Part shown: positions 27,197-37,039 of the stretch, piece by piece
How the letters are laid out: each line of letters begins with the position of its first letter
Position numbering within the stretch: position 1 is the stretch's first letter
NCBI GenBank assembly: GCA_017303675.1
Contig: JAFLBX010000002.1
Location: forward strand, 1-64,000
Length of the DNA: 64,000 bases
Direction of reading: 5' to 3'
Source of the DNA: Ignavibacteria bacterium
Lineage (GTDB): Bacteria > Bacteroidota > Ignavibacteria > Tepidaquicellales > OLB5
The notes under the pieces: model-generated
Databases searched by the model: none
What the model was told of the DNA's origin: nothing
What the model saw: only the letters and a program-made list of their open reading frames with translations
Made by a program: the position numbers and the translations under genes

Positions 27197-29455
27197 ATGC
27201 ATGTAAGGCTTTTACATAAATACCTCCTGCTGCTGGCAGCAGGGGGTATGATGTTTTTTGCTGCATCTGATTTATTTGGTGCAAATGCTATTTTACAGGC
27301 TGGTGATTCATTGCTTGTAAATGGTTTTATTACTGATGCTGAAGATAATGAACCGCTTTCCAACGTTCTGGTAAAGCTGAAAAATATCAGCGGCAGCGTT
27401 TTTACAAATACTTCAGGTGAATTCAGCCTGAGTGTTTCATCACCGGGTAATTATTCAATCGAGCTTTCACTTGCTGGATTTAAAACCATTTCTACTGAGA
27501 TCAATATCTCACCCGGCAGCGGCAATATATTTTATTTCCGTATGTTCCCGCTCGGATTTTCTACTGAAGTAATAACAGTTACCGATGACCACCCGCGCTC
27601 AAAATACGATAACCTGCTGGAGCTTTCTGCAGTGCTTAAAGAAAAAGAACTTATGAGGGATCTTGGCCAAACTCTTGCGCTTACGCTTAAAAATCAAACC
27701 GGAATTTCAATTCGCTCTATGGGACCCGCACCATCTCGTCCTGTTTACAGGGGGTTAAGCGGGGATAGAGTCATGGTCACCGAAGACGGCATAAAAACCG
27801 TTGACCTTTCAGCAACTTCACCTGATCACTCAGTAACTGTTGAACCGTTCACAATTGAACGAATTGAAGTTCAGCGCGGACCCAAGATACTGATGAAAAC
27901 ACCTTCTGCAATTGGCGGGGTTATAAATGTTATCAGGTATGAAATACCGCACTTTGTGCCCTCGCAAATTCATCTTAAGATGGGCGGATTCGGTGAAACA
28001 TCAAACTCCGGTTACTTAGGCTCAGGTGTAATGGAGCTGCCTTATAAAAGCTTCGCTGCAAGATTTGAAGGTAGTTACAGAAGGACAGGCGATCTTAAAA
28101 CTCTCGAAGGCAAACTGAAAAATTCCGATATTAAAACCATTAATCTTGCCGGGGGAATAAGCTTTGTAAAACCGTGGGGATTCACAGGTATTTCAATCCG
28201 CGAATATCAGACAGATTACGGCATTCCAGGCGGTTTTGTCGGAGCGCATCCCAACGGAGTCGATATTTCAATGCTGAAAAGGCAGTACAGCTTTAAGCTT
28301 CATTATAAAGTTGAATCAAAATTTCTCGATCATATTGATCTTGATCTTGCCCGTACATATTACAAACATACTGAATATGAACGCGCCGATATTATCGGCG
28401 CAGAGTTCAGGATATTGAACTATAACGGTTACCTGAACTTTATTCATAATAAAACCGGGTTATTCACCCGCGGCACCTTTGGTGCATCAATTGATCACCG
28501 TGATTTCAATATCGGCGGCTTCGTTTTTTCGCCGCCTACTAAGTCTTTTAATGCCGCAATTTATTTAAGCGAAGAGCTCCGCGCTTCTGAAAAATTAAGC
28601 ATAGAGCTTGCCGCAAGATATGACAGGAACAACATCGATCCTAAGCAGGTGACGCAGCTTGCCAATCTTGATTCAGTTTTTGCACGCAGATTTAATACTT
28701 TCGCTGTATCGTTTTCGGGGATTTACAGCTTTTCGAAATATCTTAATTCAGGTGTAAGCATCAGCCGCTCCTCCCGTGTGCCAACAATTGAAGAGTTGTA
28801 TTCCGATGGTCCGCATCTTGCGGCTTATTCATATGAGATCGGCAATCCTGCACTGGAGCCTGAAACAGCGCTTGGTACAGAACTTTTCATTTATTATAAG
28901 GATGAAACAAAATACGCAATGCTAACAGCTTTTTATAATGATATTAACGGCTACATTATCCCCCGGAATACAGGAAAGATAAATGTTGCTACACTGCTTC
29001 CCGTTTATCAAACAACAGGTGTAAATGCATTGCTCGCGGGATTCGAAGCACAGCTTGAGCTTAAGCTCAGCAAGAAATTTGAGTTTACTTCATCGCTCTG
29101 TTACACCTACGGCCAGATCAAAAATACTTCAACACCGCTGCCGCAGATTCCGCCAATGAAAGGGGAGAGCGAATTAAATTACAACACAGGAAATTTTTCA
29201 TTCGGCGTAAGCTCTGAATATGCATCAAGCCAGCAAAGGCTTGATGACTTTGAAGAACGGACTGCAGGTTATATAATATTCGGGGCATTCGGGCAATACA
29301 CCTTGCAAAGCGGTAAGCTTACGCACAGTATTTCTTTAAATGCGGAAAATTTAACTAACCGGATTTACCGTAACCATCTATCCCGCATAAAATCCATCCT
29401 GCCTGAACCCGGCTTCAATCTCCGCTTAACCTATAAGTTATTTTTTTCATCCTGA
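27197..29455 (+). CDS. TonB-dependent outer-membrane receptor with N-terminal carboxypeptidase-like domain
   Basis: 752 aa. N-terminal export signal (about 10-28) and a CarboxypepD_reg-like domain (about 36-115: VNGFITDAEDNEPLSNVLVKLKN...GNYSIELSLAGFKT), usual in Bacteroidota receptors. Plug about 120-245 with RPVYRGLSGDRVMVTEDGIKT, SPDHSVTVEPFTIERIEVQRGP and IGGVINV, then a barrel ending FNLRLTYKLFF. The S-x-D-H-x-V-x-x-x-P...ERIEVxRGP plug pattern recalls ZnuD-like zinc receptors; together with the His/Cys-rich small neighbour, a divalent metal is the best guess. The stop codon lies inside a dispersed GTCATCC repeat. Confidence 0.88.
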   Translation: MHVRLLHKYLLLLAAGGMMFFAASDLFGANAILQAGDSLLVNGFITDAEDNEPLSNVLVKLKNISGSVFTNTSGEFSLSVSSPGNYSIELSLAGFKTISTEINISPGSGNIFYFRMFPLGFSTEVITVTDDHPRSKYDNLLELSAVLKEKELMRDLGQTLALTLKNQTGISIRSMGPAPSRPVYRGLSGDRVMVTEDGIKTVDLSATSPDHSVTVEPFTIERIEVQRGPKILMKTPSAIGGVINVIRYEIPHFVPSQIHLKMGGFGETSNSGYLGSGVMELPYKSFAARFEGSYRRTGDLKTLEGKLKNSDIKTINLAGGISFVKPWGFTGISIREYQTDYGIPGGFVGAHPNGVDISMLKRQYSFKLHYKVESKFLDHIDLDLARTYYKHTEYERADIIGAEFRILNYNGYLNFIHNKTGLFTRGTFGASIDHRDFNIGGFVFSPPTKSFNAAIYLSEELRASEKLSIELAARYDRNNIDPKQVTQLANLDSVFARRFNTFAVSFSGIYSFSKYLNSGVSISRSSRVPTIEELYSDGPHLAAYSYEIGNPALEPETALGTELFIYYKDETKYAMLTAFYNDINGYIIPRNTGKINVATLLPVYQTTGVNALLAGFEAQLELKLSKKFEFTSSLCYTYGQIKNTSTPLPQIPPMKGESELNYNTGNFSFGVSSEYASSQQRLDDFEERTAGYIIFGAFGQYTLQSGKLTHSISLNAENLTNRIYRNHLSRIKSILPEPGFNLRLTYKLFFSS

Positions 29456-29476
29456 GCGCAGCGAAGGATCCAGACG
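29446..29476 (+). repeat. GTCATCC repeat overlapping a gene end
   Basis: TTCATCCTGAGCGCAGCG-type copy; its TGA (29453-29455) is the stop codon of the receptor gene and its TCATCC gives the last two serines. Confidence 0.85.
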
Positions 29477-30278
29477 TCCATCTGCAAAACATGCTTAATT
29501 ATCACATAACAATATGTCTTAAAGAAATAATCCACTGGACTTCAACCTTCATCTTATATATAAATTAATTTTGTCATCCTGAGCGCAGCGAAGGATCCAG
29601 ACGTCCATCAGAAAAAATACCCTCAATAGACACATTCCAAGAATCTCTAAGAAATAAAACACCAACTATGGCGATTTAAAATCTTCGTCTGGATCCTTCA
29701 CTCACTTCGTTCGTTCAGGATGACAAAAACTAAATCTAGTGTCTCACGCACCCCTTTGGGCTGAAAGACTTGTTTCTAAGGGAGTGTAGTGTGGGGTCGT
29801 TTTTAAAGACTCCCCGAAGACTTAAAAGGAAATCACTCTCCCCCTGTAAGGTCGTAGAACTGTCGAAGACACGTGGGAGCTGGAGGGGGGTTTCAAACCG
29901 TTTGCCTTCAAAACGACCCCCCTCGGGCTGAAGCCCACTCCTCCTTGTTAAGGGGGAGATGATGTTTTTAAGTACCCTCCTTCACAAGGAGGGGATTTAG
30001 GCCGAAGGACTGCCACTGCATGTGGAGGTCTGAATAAATTATTTAAGTCCCCGCAGAGTCCTCCTTCGGTGAGACTCCGCGAATACTTAAACTCGTAACC
30101 TGCAACTTGTAACCTGCAATTTGTAACGTGGACACCAATCCGCAACCCGCTACCTTTAACCCGCAGCCCCAATCCGCCAAGATAAATTATTCAATTGTAT
30201 TTTTGCAGTTTATACGCTAAATTATTGGTTTACTAACAGAAAATTGCACGGCTTTTCAGCCGGATTTAATCATTTATA
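29456..30278. other. Repeat-filled spacer before uppS
   Basis: No gene seen; a 74-codon reading frame on the minus strand is repeat-derived. It holds GTCATCC elements at 29572-29603 and, inverted, 29686-29725, then several GC-rich pieces at 29750-30010 of the CTCCCCCT...GGAGGGGG and CCTCCTT...AAGGAGG types. At 30095-30178 there is a run of near-repeated GTAACCTGCAACTT / AACCCGC units. A TATTTTTG element at 30198-30205 could be the uppS promoter. Confidence 0.6.
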
Positions 30279-31067
30279 ATGGCTTTTAACGAACCAACCG
30301 GTTCAGATAAAAAAGTTCAGGACCAGCTTAAAGAGCGCGGTGAAATTCCGCAGCATATTGCTATAATTATGGATGGCAACGGGCGCTGGGCTCAGGATAA
30401 AAAACAGCCCCGAACTTTCGGCCACCGCCAGGGAGTGCATTCAGTACGTGATATTGTAGAATCATGCGGACAGATCGGCGTTAAATACTTGACTTTATAT
30501 ACATTTTCAACTGAAAACTGGCGCAGGCCCAAAACCGAGGTAGCTATATTAATGAAGCTCCTTATCCGCTCGCTTCGCAGTGAAACCGATAAGCTCCATG
30601 AAAATAATGTGCGGCTTATGGCTATTGGCGATATGTCATCTATGCCTCCACAGGTATTAAATGAGCTTAACGAGGCTATTGAAAAAACAAGGAACAATAA
30701 GACCATGACTTTGGTTTTAGCTTTAAGCTACAGCGGCCGGTGGGATATTTTAAATGCTGTAAAAAACATCACTGCAGATGTTAAATCAGGCAAACTAAGT
30801 AAAGCTGATATTGACGAAAAAACATTTTCTTCATACCTTGTAACTAATGATATACCCGATCCTGACCTGCTTATAAGGACAGGCGGCGATTACAGAATAA
30901 GTAACTTTTTGCTATGGGAATCTGCTTATACTGAATTCTATTTCGATAAAACATTCTGGCCTGAATTCAGAAGGCAGCAGCTTTATGATGCTATACGCGA
31001 ATACCAGAACAGGGAGCGCAGGTTCGGAATGACTACTAAACAAATTCAAACAAAGAAAAAAGCTTAA
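30279..31067 (+). CDS. uppS: Undecaprenyl diphosphate synthase (cis-prenyltransferase)
   Basis: 262 aa, usual length. HIAIIMDGNGRWAQ (catalytic Asp32), GHRQGVHSVRDIVE, YTFSTENWRRP, and the C-terminal block DLLIRTGGDYRISNFLLWESAYTEFYF with the second conserved acid/arginine set. It adds isopentenyl units to farnesyl diphosphate to make the C55 lipid carrier for peptidoglycan and O-antigen, at the inner membrane face. The stop overlaps the bamA start (TAATG), so the two are coupled; this order is common in Bacteroidota and Chlorobi. Confidence 0.96.
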   Translation: MAFNEPTGSDKKVQDQLKERGEIPQHIAIIMDGNGRWAQDKKQPRTFGHRQGVHSVRDIVESCGQIGVKYLTLYTFSTENWRRPKTEVAILMKLLIRSLRSETDKLHENNVRLMAIGDMSSMPPQVLNELNEAIEKTRNNKTMTLVLALSYSGRWDILNAVKNITADVKSGKLSKADIDEKTFSSYLVTNDIPDPDLLIRTGGDYRISNFLLWESAYTEFYFDKTFWPEFRRQQLYDAIREYQNRERRFGMTTKQIQTKKKA

Positions 31068-33424
31068 TGAGAGATATAAAGAAAGTTCTTTTTTTATTTT
31101 TTGCCCTCATATTCACACTTCAATTCAGCATCCTCAGCCAGGATGAAGGTCCCAGAACATATAAAATACTTTCCATCAACGCAGACGGAAATAAATTTTA
31201 TGATTCCAGGATAATCGTATCCAACAGCGGTTTAAAAGTGGGTGATGAAATTATGATCCCCTCAGAAGCTACGCAGGCTGCTATTATGAACCTGTGGAAC
31301 ATGAAGCTTTTCAGTGATGTCGAGATCCTTGTCGATAAAAAAGTAGGCGATGGAGCATATCTTGTCATTAAGGTTAAAGAGCTTCCCAAGCTGGATAATA
31401 TAAAATTTTCAGGAAATGATGAGTTCAGCGATAACGACCTCAAAGATAAAATTCCCCTCGAAACCGGGCAGGTTATAACACCCCAGACTATTAAAGATAT
31501 AGAATACAACATCACCAAGCTGTATGAAACCGAAGGTTACCCGCTTGCTACTGTGCAGGTTGACCAGTTCGTGAACTCATACAACGAAGCGCAGCTTCGC
31601 GTTAAGATAAACGAAGGCTCTAAAATAAGTGTACGCAATATCCGCTTTACAGGCAACAGCAAAGTATCATCCGGCGATCTCCGCGGCGCGATGGAAGAAA
31701 CCTCCGAACGCGTTTGGTGGAAGTTCTGGGATAAAGCACGCTTCAACCGCGCTGATTATGAAAAAGATAAGGAATTTATTATCGACTATTACAGGCAGAA
31801 CGGTTATAAAGATGCTACAATTGTTGAAGATAAGCTTGATTACAAAAACAATAAAGAAGATGTTGATATTACCATAAAAGTGACTGAAGGCCCGAAATAC
31901 AAAATGGGAAACATCACATTTGACGGTAATACTGTTTACAAGGATTCCACTTTGTATGAACGCCTTGATATGAAACGCGGCGATGTGTACAACTACATGA
32001 AATTCAACCAGAACCTTCGCGGCAACGAAAGCCAGTCTGATATTGCTTCATTGTATCTCGATAACGGATACCTTGGCTTCAGCGCTGATGTTGATGAAAC
32101 TGTAAGAGAGAACAATTATGTTGATGTAAAAATTAATATCAGCGAGAACCGCCAGTACAGGATTGGCCTCGTGGAGTTTTCAGGTAATTCCAAAACCCAG
32201 GATAAAGTTATCCGCAGAGAGCTTTTCACACTGCCCGGGCAGTACTTCAACAAAACTGCAATGATAAGAAGTATGCAGCAGCTTTCACAGCTGAATTACT
32301 TCAACCCTGAAGCGCTTAATTATGATTTTGTTCAGAGAAATGACAGTACTGTTGACCTGGTTTACCTGGTTGAAGAACGCTCATCTGACCAGCTTAACGC
32401 TTCTGTTGGCTACAGCCAAACATTCGGTTTTTCAGGCAGCCTTGGATTAACATTCAATAACTTCGATATTCTCGATCCGTTTTCGGGCGGCGCCGGTCAG
32501 ATACTTTCACTGCAATGGGATTTCGGTACCGAAGGTACTTACCGTACTTTCCGTATTGGTTTCACGGAACCCTGGCTGTTCAATACGCCAACCTCTGCAG
32601 GTATAGATCTATACGATACAAAACAGAACTATACTTACGAAATACAGGAAACCGGGGCTTCGCTTAATGTCGGTAGGCGTTTCCGCTTCCCCGATGATTA
32701 TTTCCGCGGTGATTGGTTCCTGAAGTTCCAGCGTACAAACGTTATTAACGGTGCTGGTATTTATGAAACAGGCTTAAGGACACAGATTAGTATAGGGCAG
32801 GTTATTTCAAGGAATTCTACCAATAGTCCGATATTCCCGTCTGTCGGCTCAAAGATCTCGCTTTCTGCGGAAGTAGCAGGTGCGAATATAATAGGTACTA
32901 CAAATTTCTATAAGCTTGGCTTCAAAAGCGAAGCTTATAAGAGCCTCGATAACTCCGGAAAGCTTGTTCTTGCTTCACTGTTTGATATTGAAAGCATATC
33001 AAGCCTTTCAAGCGATAACTACGTTCCGCCAAATGAGCTTTTCTTTATGGGCGGCAGCGGACTTTCATACAATACAGTTGCACTTCGCGGATATGATGAC
33101 AGGACAGTCGGACCCGTAAATTCAGTACGTTCACCTGTTGGCGGCCGTTTTCTTATGAAATACGGTGTTGAGCTCAGATATTCGCTTTCACAGGATCCTA
33201 TCCCGATCTTTTTAATGGTATTCGCAGAAGCGGGCAACCTGTGGTCATCGTTCAAGGCAGCAGATATTTTTGATCTCAAGCGTTCTGTGGGATTTGGCGC
33301 AAGGCTTATGCTGCCCGCAGTCGGTATAATCGGTTTTGATCTTGGCTACGGCTTTGACAGGAAGATAGTTGATAATGAAGACCCATCATGGCTCTTCCAC
33401 TTCCAGTTCGGCAGGGGATTCTAA
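31067..33424 (+). CDS. bamA: Outer-membrane protein assembly factor BamA
   Basis: 785 aa. Signal peptide to about residue 24 (SILSQ). Five POTRA domains (about 30-400) shown by repeated I-x-F-x-G-N and Y...G-Y motifs (LDNIKFSGNDEFSD, VRNIRFTGNSKVS, MGNITFDGNTVYKD, IGLVEFSGNSKTQD). The C-terminal Omp85 barrel has LRGYDDRTVGPV (the lid-lock RGF-type motif as RGY) and ends in HFQFGRGF. It inserts beta-barrel proteins into the outer membrane, including the two receptors in this window. Upstream uppS and downstream ompH/ompH/lpxD form an envelope biogenesis group. Confidence 0.96.
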   Translation: MRDIKKVLFLFFALIFTLQFSILSQDEGPRTYKILSINADGNKFYDSRIIVSNSGLKVGDEIMIPSEATQAAIMNLWNMKLFSDVEILVDKKVGDGAYLVIKVKELPKLDNIKFSGNDEFSDNDLKDKIPLETGQVITPQTIKDIEYNITKLYETEGYPLATVQVDQFVNSYNEAQLRVKINEGSKISVRNIRFTGNSKVSSGDLRGAMEETSERVWWKFWDKARFNRADYEKDKEFIIDYYRQNGYKDATIVEDKLDYKNNKEDVDITIKVTEGPKYKMGNITFDGNTVYKDSTLYERLDMKRGDVYNYMKFNQNLRGNESQSDIASLYLDNGYLGFSADVDETVRENNYVDVKINISENRQYRIGLVEFSGNSKTQDKVIRRELFTLPGQYFNKTAMIRSMQQLSQLNYFNPEALNYDFVQRNDSTVDLVYLVEERSSDQLNASVGYSQTFGFSGSLGLTFNNFDILDPFSGGAGQILSLQWDFGTEGTYRTFRIGFTEPWLFNTPTSAGIDLYDTKQNYTYEIQETGASLNVGRRFRFPDDYFRGDWFLKFQRTNVINGAGIYETGLRTQISIGQVISRNSTNSPIFPSVGSKISLSAEVAGANIIGTTNFYKLGFKSEAYKSLDNSGKLVLASLFDIESISSLSSDNYVPPNELFFMGGSGLSYNTVALRGYDDRTVGPVNSVRSPVGGRFLMKYGVELRYSLSQDPIPIFLMVFAEAGNLWSSFKAADIFDLKRSVGFGARLMLPAVGIIGFDLGYGFDRKIVDNEDPSWLFHFQFGRGF

Positions 33425-33521
33425 GTTACAAGGCAGCATAACTGCCATGCAGTAAAACTGCCGGACAGTACATTTTTTTAAAAGAAAAATAAATTTAACA
33501 TATATATTTAAGGAGAAACAA

Positions 33522-34067
33522 TTGAAAAACATTTTAATAGCATTATTTATGATCGCTGTTGTGGCAGCATCAGCATCAAGCCAGGTAAAGATTGCCTTTG
33601 TTGACAGCGAAGTGATTATTGCTCAGCTGCCCGAAGCGCAGGATGTAAAAAAGAAGCTCGAAGAGCTTCAGAAGCAGTATGTTGATACTATCACAGTAAA
33701 AGAAAATGATATCAAAGCAAAAGCTGATGCTTTTAAAGCTAAATATGAAGATGCGCAGAAACAGATAGAAGCAGGAAAGCTGAATGCTGACCAGATAAAA
33801 GCTCTTGAAGGCGAGCTAGGAATGATGCAGGAAGAAGTTCAGGCTCTCGACCAGGACCTTTCCATCTATAAACAGAACGTTCAGAAAAATTTATACGACG
33901 TTCAGCTTGAGCTCTTTAAACCCGTAAAAGAAAAGATCACCAAAGCTATTGAAAATCTTGCTAAAGAATTAAAGTATAATATGGTGCTTGATAAAGCCAG
34001 CGATGCACTCATTTACGGCGATAAAGAAATAGATATAACATTCAAAGTTTTAGATAAACTGAAGTAA
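33522..34067 (+). CDS. OmpH/Skp-family periplasmic chaperone
   Basis: 181 aa from a TTG at 33522, preceded by AAGGAGAAACAA. Signal peptide to about residue 20 (SASSQ). VKIAFVDSEVIIAQLPEAQDVKKKLEELQKQY is the family start, followed by a long coiled coil (about 45-125) that forms the Skp tentacles, and the beta part ITKAIENLAKELKYNMVLDKASDALIYGD. It would hold unfolded outer-membrane proteins for BamA, which is encoded 97 nt upstream. A second copy follows at 34531. Confidence 0.92.
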   Translation: MKNILIALFMIAVVAASASSQVKIAFVDSEVIIAQLPEAQDVKKKLEELQKQYVDTITVKENDIKAKADAFKAKYEDAQKQIEAGKLNADQIKALEGELGMMQEEVQALDQDLSIYKQNVQKNLYDVQLELFKPVKEKITKAIENLAKELKYNMVLDKASDALIYGDKEIDITFKVLDKLK

Positions 34068-34530
34068 GAATACCTCACCCCCAAACCCCTCTCCTTAATA
34101 AGGAGAGGGGAGTAAACACCCAAAAATTAAGGGTAATTCCCCCTCTCCCTTTGGGAGAGGGGACTGGGGGTGAGGGTTAAAAGAATAATATCTACCAAAT
34201 AAAATAAACCAATTAGCTCTGTCATCCTGAGGAGCGGCAGCGACGAAGGATCCAGACGTAAATCTGAAATCTGAGTTAAAAACCTCATCGTCATAAAGGG
34301 CATTCCCCCTGAATAAGGAGATTTTTTAAAGATCAAAGTCGAATCACAAAAGCAAAAAATCTTGTCGTGCTGAGCGGAGTCGAAGCAAAAAAGCAAAAAA
34401 TTGTCACACAAACTAAAATCAAAGCATCAAATTAACAAAAAGTATTGAATTTCAAATCAAATTAAGTCATATTTCATAAAACTATACGCTTTAATTCAAG
34501 CATTTACTATTAAAACCAAATACTAAAGCG
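34068..34530. other. Spacer between ompH genes, repeat cluster
   Basis: No gene; a minus-strand frame of 94 codons is repeat-derived. Two palindromes of one family lie in opposite orientation (34076-34112 CCCCTCTCC...GGAGAGGGG and 34138-34180 CCCCTCTCCC...GGGAGAGGGG with G-tail). They are followed by a GTCATCC element with an internal insertion (34220-34258) and a shortened variant (34363-34386). Confidence 0.7.
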
Positions 34531-35046
34531 ATGAAACTATCATTTGCCGTAATTTTTTCTCTTATTTTTCTTGCCGGCACTGCAATTAGCCAGCAAAAAA
34601 TAGGCTATGTTGATTCTAAAGTAATACTCGAAACTCTGCAGGATGCGCGTGATGCGCAGACAAACCTGGATAACCTTGTCCAGAAATGGAAGATCGAAAT
34701 GCAGGCAATTAATGACAGTCTTATTATTATGAAAGATGACTATGAAAAGAAAAAGCTTATCCTGACGGAAAAGATCAAAACCCAGAAGGAAGAAGAGATC
34801 AAATTGCAGGAACAGAAGCTTGCTGATTTTAAACAGAATAAATTCGGCGAGAGCGGGGAGTACTTCCAGAAACAGCAGGAGCTAATGAAGCCGGTTCAGG
34901 ACAGGGTATTTAAAGCTATCCAGGATGTTGCAAAAGAAGGCGGGTACGATTTTATAATTGACCGCTCAACTCAGCTTATGCTGCTGTATATGAATGACCG
35001 TTATGACCTGACACAAAAGGTCATAAAGAAGCTTGAATCGCAATAA
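34531..35046 (+). CDS. OmpH/Skp-family periplasmic chaperone (second copy)
   Basis: 171 aa. Signal peptide to about residue 20 (AISQ), then KIGYVDSKVILETLQDARDAQTNLDNLVQKW, a charged coiled coil (about 50-120) and the C-terminal AIQDVAKEGGYDFIIDRSTQLMLLYMND. Tandem Skp-like genes are common in Bacteroidota. The repeat-rich spacer separates it from the first copy; its own terminator follows. Confidence 0.92.
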   Translation: MKLSFAVIFSLIFLAGTAISQQKIGYVDSKVILETLQDARDAQTNLDNLVQKWKIEMQAINDSLIIMKDDYEKKKLILTEKIKTQKEEEIKLQEQKLADFKQNKFGESGEYFQKQQELMKPVQDRVFKAIQDVAKEGGYDFIIDRSTQLMLLYMNDRYDLTQKVIKKLESQ

Positions 35047-35059
35047 AAAATTTGATATA

Positions 35060-35086
35060 AAGACGGCTTAATGCCGTCTTTTTTTT
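35060..35086 (+). terminator. Rho-independent terminator after second ompH
   Basis: Stem AAGACGGC / GCCGTCTT (35060-35067, 35073-35080), loop TTAAT, then T8. It starts 14 nt past the stop. Confidence 0.92.
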
Positions 35087-35201
35087 ATTTGAATTTTATT
35101 AAAATTAATTTAAAATTATTTTAATAAACGCTTTTGCCTTTAAGGCCTCTCCTTATCAAGTAGGGGATTTAAAGGAGGTCTTAAAAATATTATTTTACAA
35201 A

Positions 35202-36209
35202 ATGAAACTTCACGAAATAGCAGAGCTGATAGCAGGTGAGCTTACCGTAACTGAGCTTGGCGATAAAGAAATTACCGGGATCGGCAAAATTGAAACTGCA
35301 GGTGAAAACGAAATTACATTCATTGCTAACCCTGTATATGAAAAATATTTTTCTGGCACATCAGCAGGCTGTGTAATTGTTTCCAAAAGATTTAACGATG
35401 CTCTTTACCAGAGGCTTGATGACAGGAAAGTTCCGCTCATAAGGGTCGATGACCCGTACCTCTCTTTTTTAACCCTGCTTGATATAATGTCTCCCCAAAC
35501 AGAGCTTCAGAAGATAGGCATTGATGAAAATGCTGTTATCAGCGAGACTGCTGAAATTTCTTCAGAGGAAGTCAGAATTGGCGCAAATTGTTTTATCGGC
35601 GAAAAAGTTAAAATAGGCGCGCGTGTTTCAATCCTCCCGAACACTGTAATTCTTGCAGGTGCTGAAATTGCAGATGATGTGCTGATATACCCCAATGTTA
35701 CAGTTTACCAGGGAACAAAGATCGGTGCACGGGTTATAATCCATTCCGGCACAGTGATCGGTTCTGACGGATTCGGACAGGCTAAAAATCCTGACGGAAC
35801 TTTTCAGAAAATTCCGCAAAAGGGGATTGTTGTAATTGAAGAAGATGTTGAAATTGGCTCTAATTGTTCTATTGATAGAGCCACTATGGGAGAAACAATT
35901 ATCCGCAAAGGTGTTAAGCTTGATAACATGATCCAGATAGCCCATAATGTCGAGATCGGTGAAAATACAGTCATTGCTGCGCAAACAGGCATTGCCGGTT
36001 CAACAAAGATAGGCAGGAACTGCATGATTGGCGGTAAGGTGGGAATCGTGGGCCATATCACTGTTTGTGATAATGTGATCCTCACTGCGGCAACCAATGT
36101 TTCAAAATCCATAACGGAACCCGGAATGTATTCCGGCTATCGCTCCCAGCCAATGCGCGCAGAGCTTCGCCAGGAAGCAGCCATCCGAAACCTCAATAAA
36201 AAAAAATGA
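35202..36209 (+). CDS. lpxD: UDP-3-O-acylglucosamine N-acyltransferase LpxD
   Basis: 335 aa, usual length. The N-terminal uridine-binding domain (about 1-100) contains ITFIANPVYEKYF. The left-handed beta-helix of I-G-x-x-x-x-I hexapeptides spans about 105-310. Catalytic His248 in MIQIAHNVEIGENT. It adds the second hydroxyacyl chain in lipid A synthesis using acyl-ACP. A palindromic repeat piece sits just upstream (about 35140-35180). Product of the same pathway as LpxC at 38616. Confidence 0.95.
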   Translation: MKLHEIAELIAGELTVTELGDKEITGIGKIETAGENEITFIANPVYEKYFSGTSAGCVIVSKRFNDALYQRLDDRKVPLIRVDDPYLSFLTLLDIMSPQTELQKIGIDENAVISETAEISSEEVRIGANCFIGEKVKIGARVSILPNTVILAGAEIADDVLIYPNVTVYQGTKIGARVIIHSGTVIGSDGFGQAKNPDGTFQKIPQKGIVVIEEDVEIGSNCSIDRATMGETIIRKGVKLDNMIQIAHNVEIGENTVIAAQTGIAGSTKIGRNCMIGGKVGIVGHITVCDNVILTAATNVSKSITEPGMYSGYRSQPMRAELRQEAAIRNLNKKK

Positions 36210-37039
36210 TATTATATCCCTCCCCCTATGAGGGGGAGCAGGAGGGGGTCACAAATAAACATTTCACCGGCCCCATATTACCGCGCAATTTTGTCTCTCT
36301 GAGTCCCGCAAAAAAATATTAAGAAATCGAAGGGAATAAAAAAAAATAGCTTTGTCATCCTGAGCGCAGCGAAGGATCCAGACGAAAATTGTTGTATAAA
36401 CGTCACACCTTGTGTAGACAATAGCTTGATAGAACATCAGCTTTTAATAAAGGTTTTACTTTTGTAGAGACGTTCCGCTGGAACGTCTGCTTTTGATGAA
36501 TTAATAACACTAAGCGAGCAAGCCGCGTCTGCTGGAGAAGCAAAATATAAATTTTGCCAGCGAAGGGCTAATTTAGTCACTCTCCCCCTGACAGGGGGAG
36601 CAGGAGGGGGTCACTAGAAAAATATAAATTTTGCGAGCGAAGTGAAGCAATCTCATCAATTTTGTATGCATTCTATTAATGAGACTGCTTCGTCGTTACA
36701 CTCCTCGCAGAATATGAAGATGATTGTCATCCTGAGTCTCACAAAAAATTTTGCAATATAAACTCTATCGATGTTTTTGTCGCCCTGAGCGGAGTCGAAG
36801 GGCATATAAACTCGATCGTAGGTTCTTCATCCTGAGCTCTTGCCTGCTTATGGCATGTTGTCGAAGGGTTAAAGCAATAATCCTGCACCTGTCAAAAAAC
36901 TACCACCAAAATAGTTATTGCATTGATTGATATATTAATATATGTTTGTATTGACCAATAGGGGGTCTCACTTTCTGCATTCCTGCAGGGAGGAGACTCC
37001 TTTTTGTTTAAAAAGGGGTAATTAAACATATATAAAACT
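36210..37039. other. 830-bp mosaic of palindromic repeats
   Basis: No gene seen. In order: CTCCCCCTATGAGGGGGAG with G-rich tail (36223-36250), GTCATCC element (36353-36384), hairpin AGACGTTCC GCT GGAACGTCT (36468-36488), a second CTCCCCCT...AGGGGGAG copy (36585-36614) bracketed by direct repeats of AAATATAAATTTTGCSAGCGAAG (about 36543 and 36620), then three shortened GTC-CCTGAGC variants (36727, 36777-36803, 36827-36868), and a CTGCATTCCTGCAG palindrome near 36976. Confidence 0.75.

Noticed and set aside
29948-30172. 74-codon minus-strand frame
   Set aside because: Made of GTAACCTGCAACTT-type and GC-rich repeats; no ribosome site or homology seen.
34127-34411. 94-codon minus-strand frame
   Set aside because: Runs across two palindromes and two GTCATCC-type repeats; repeat translation only.
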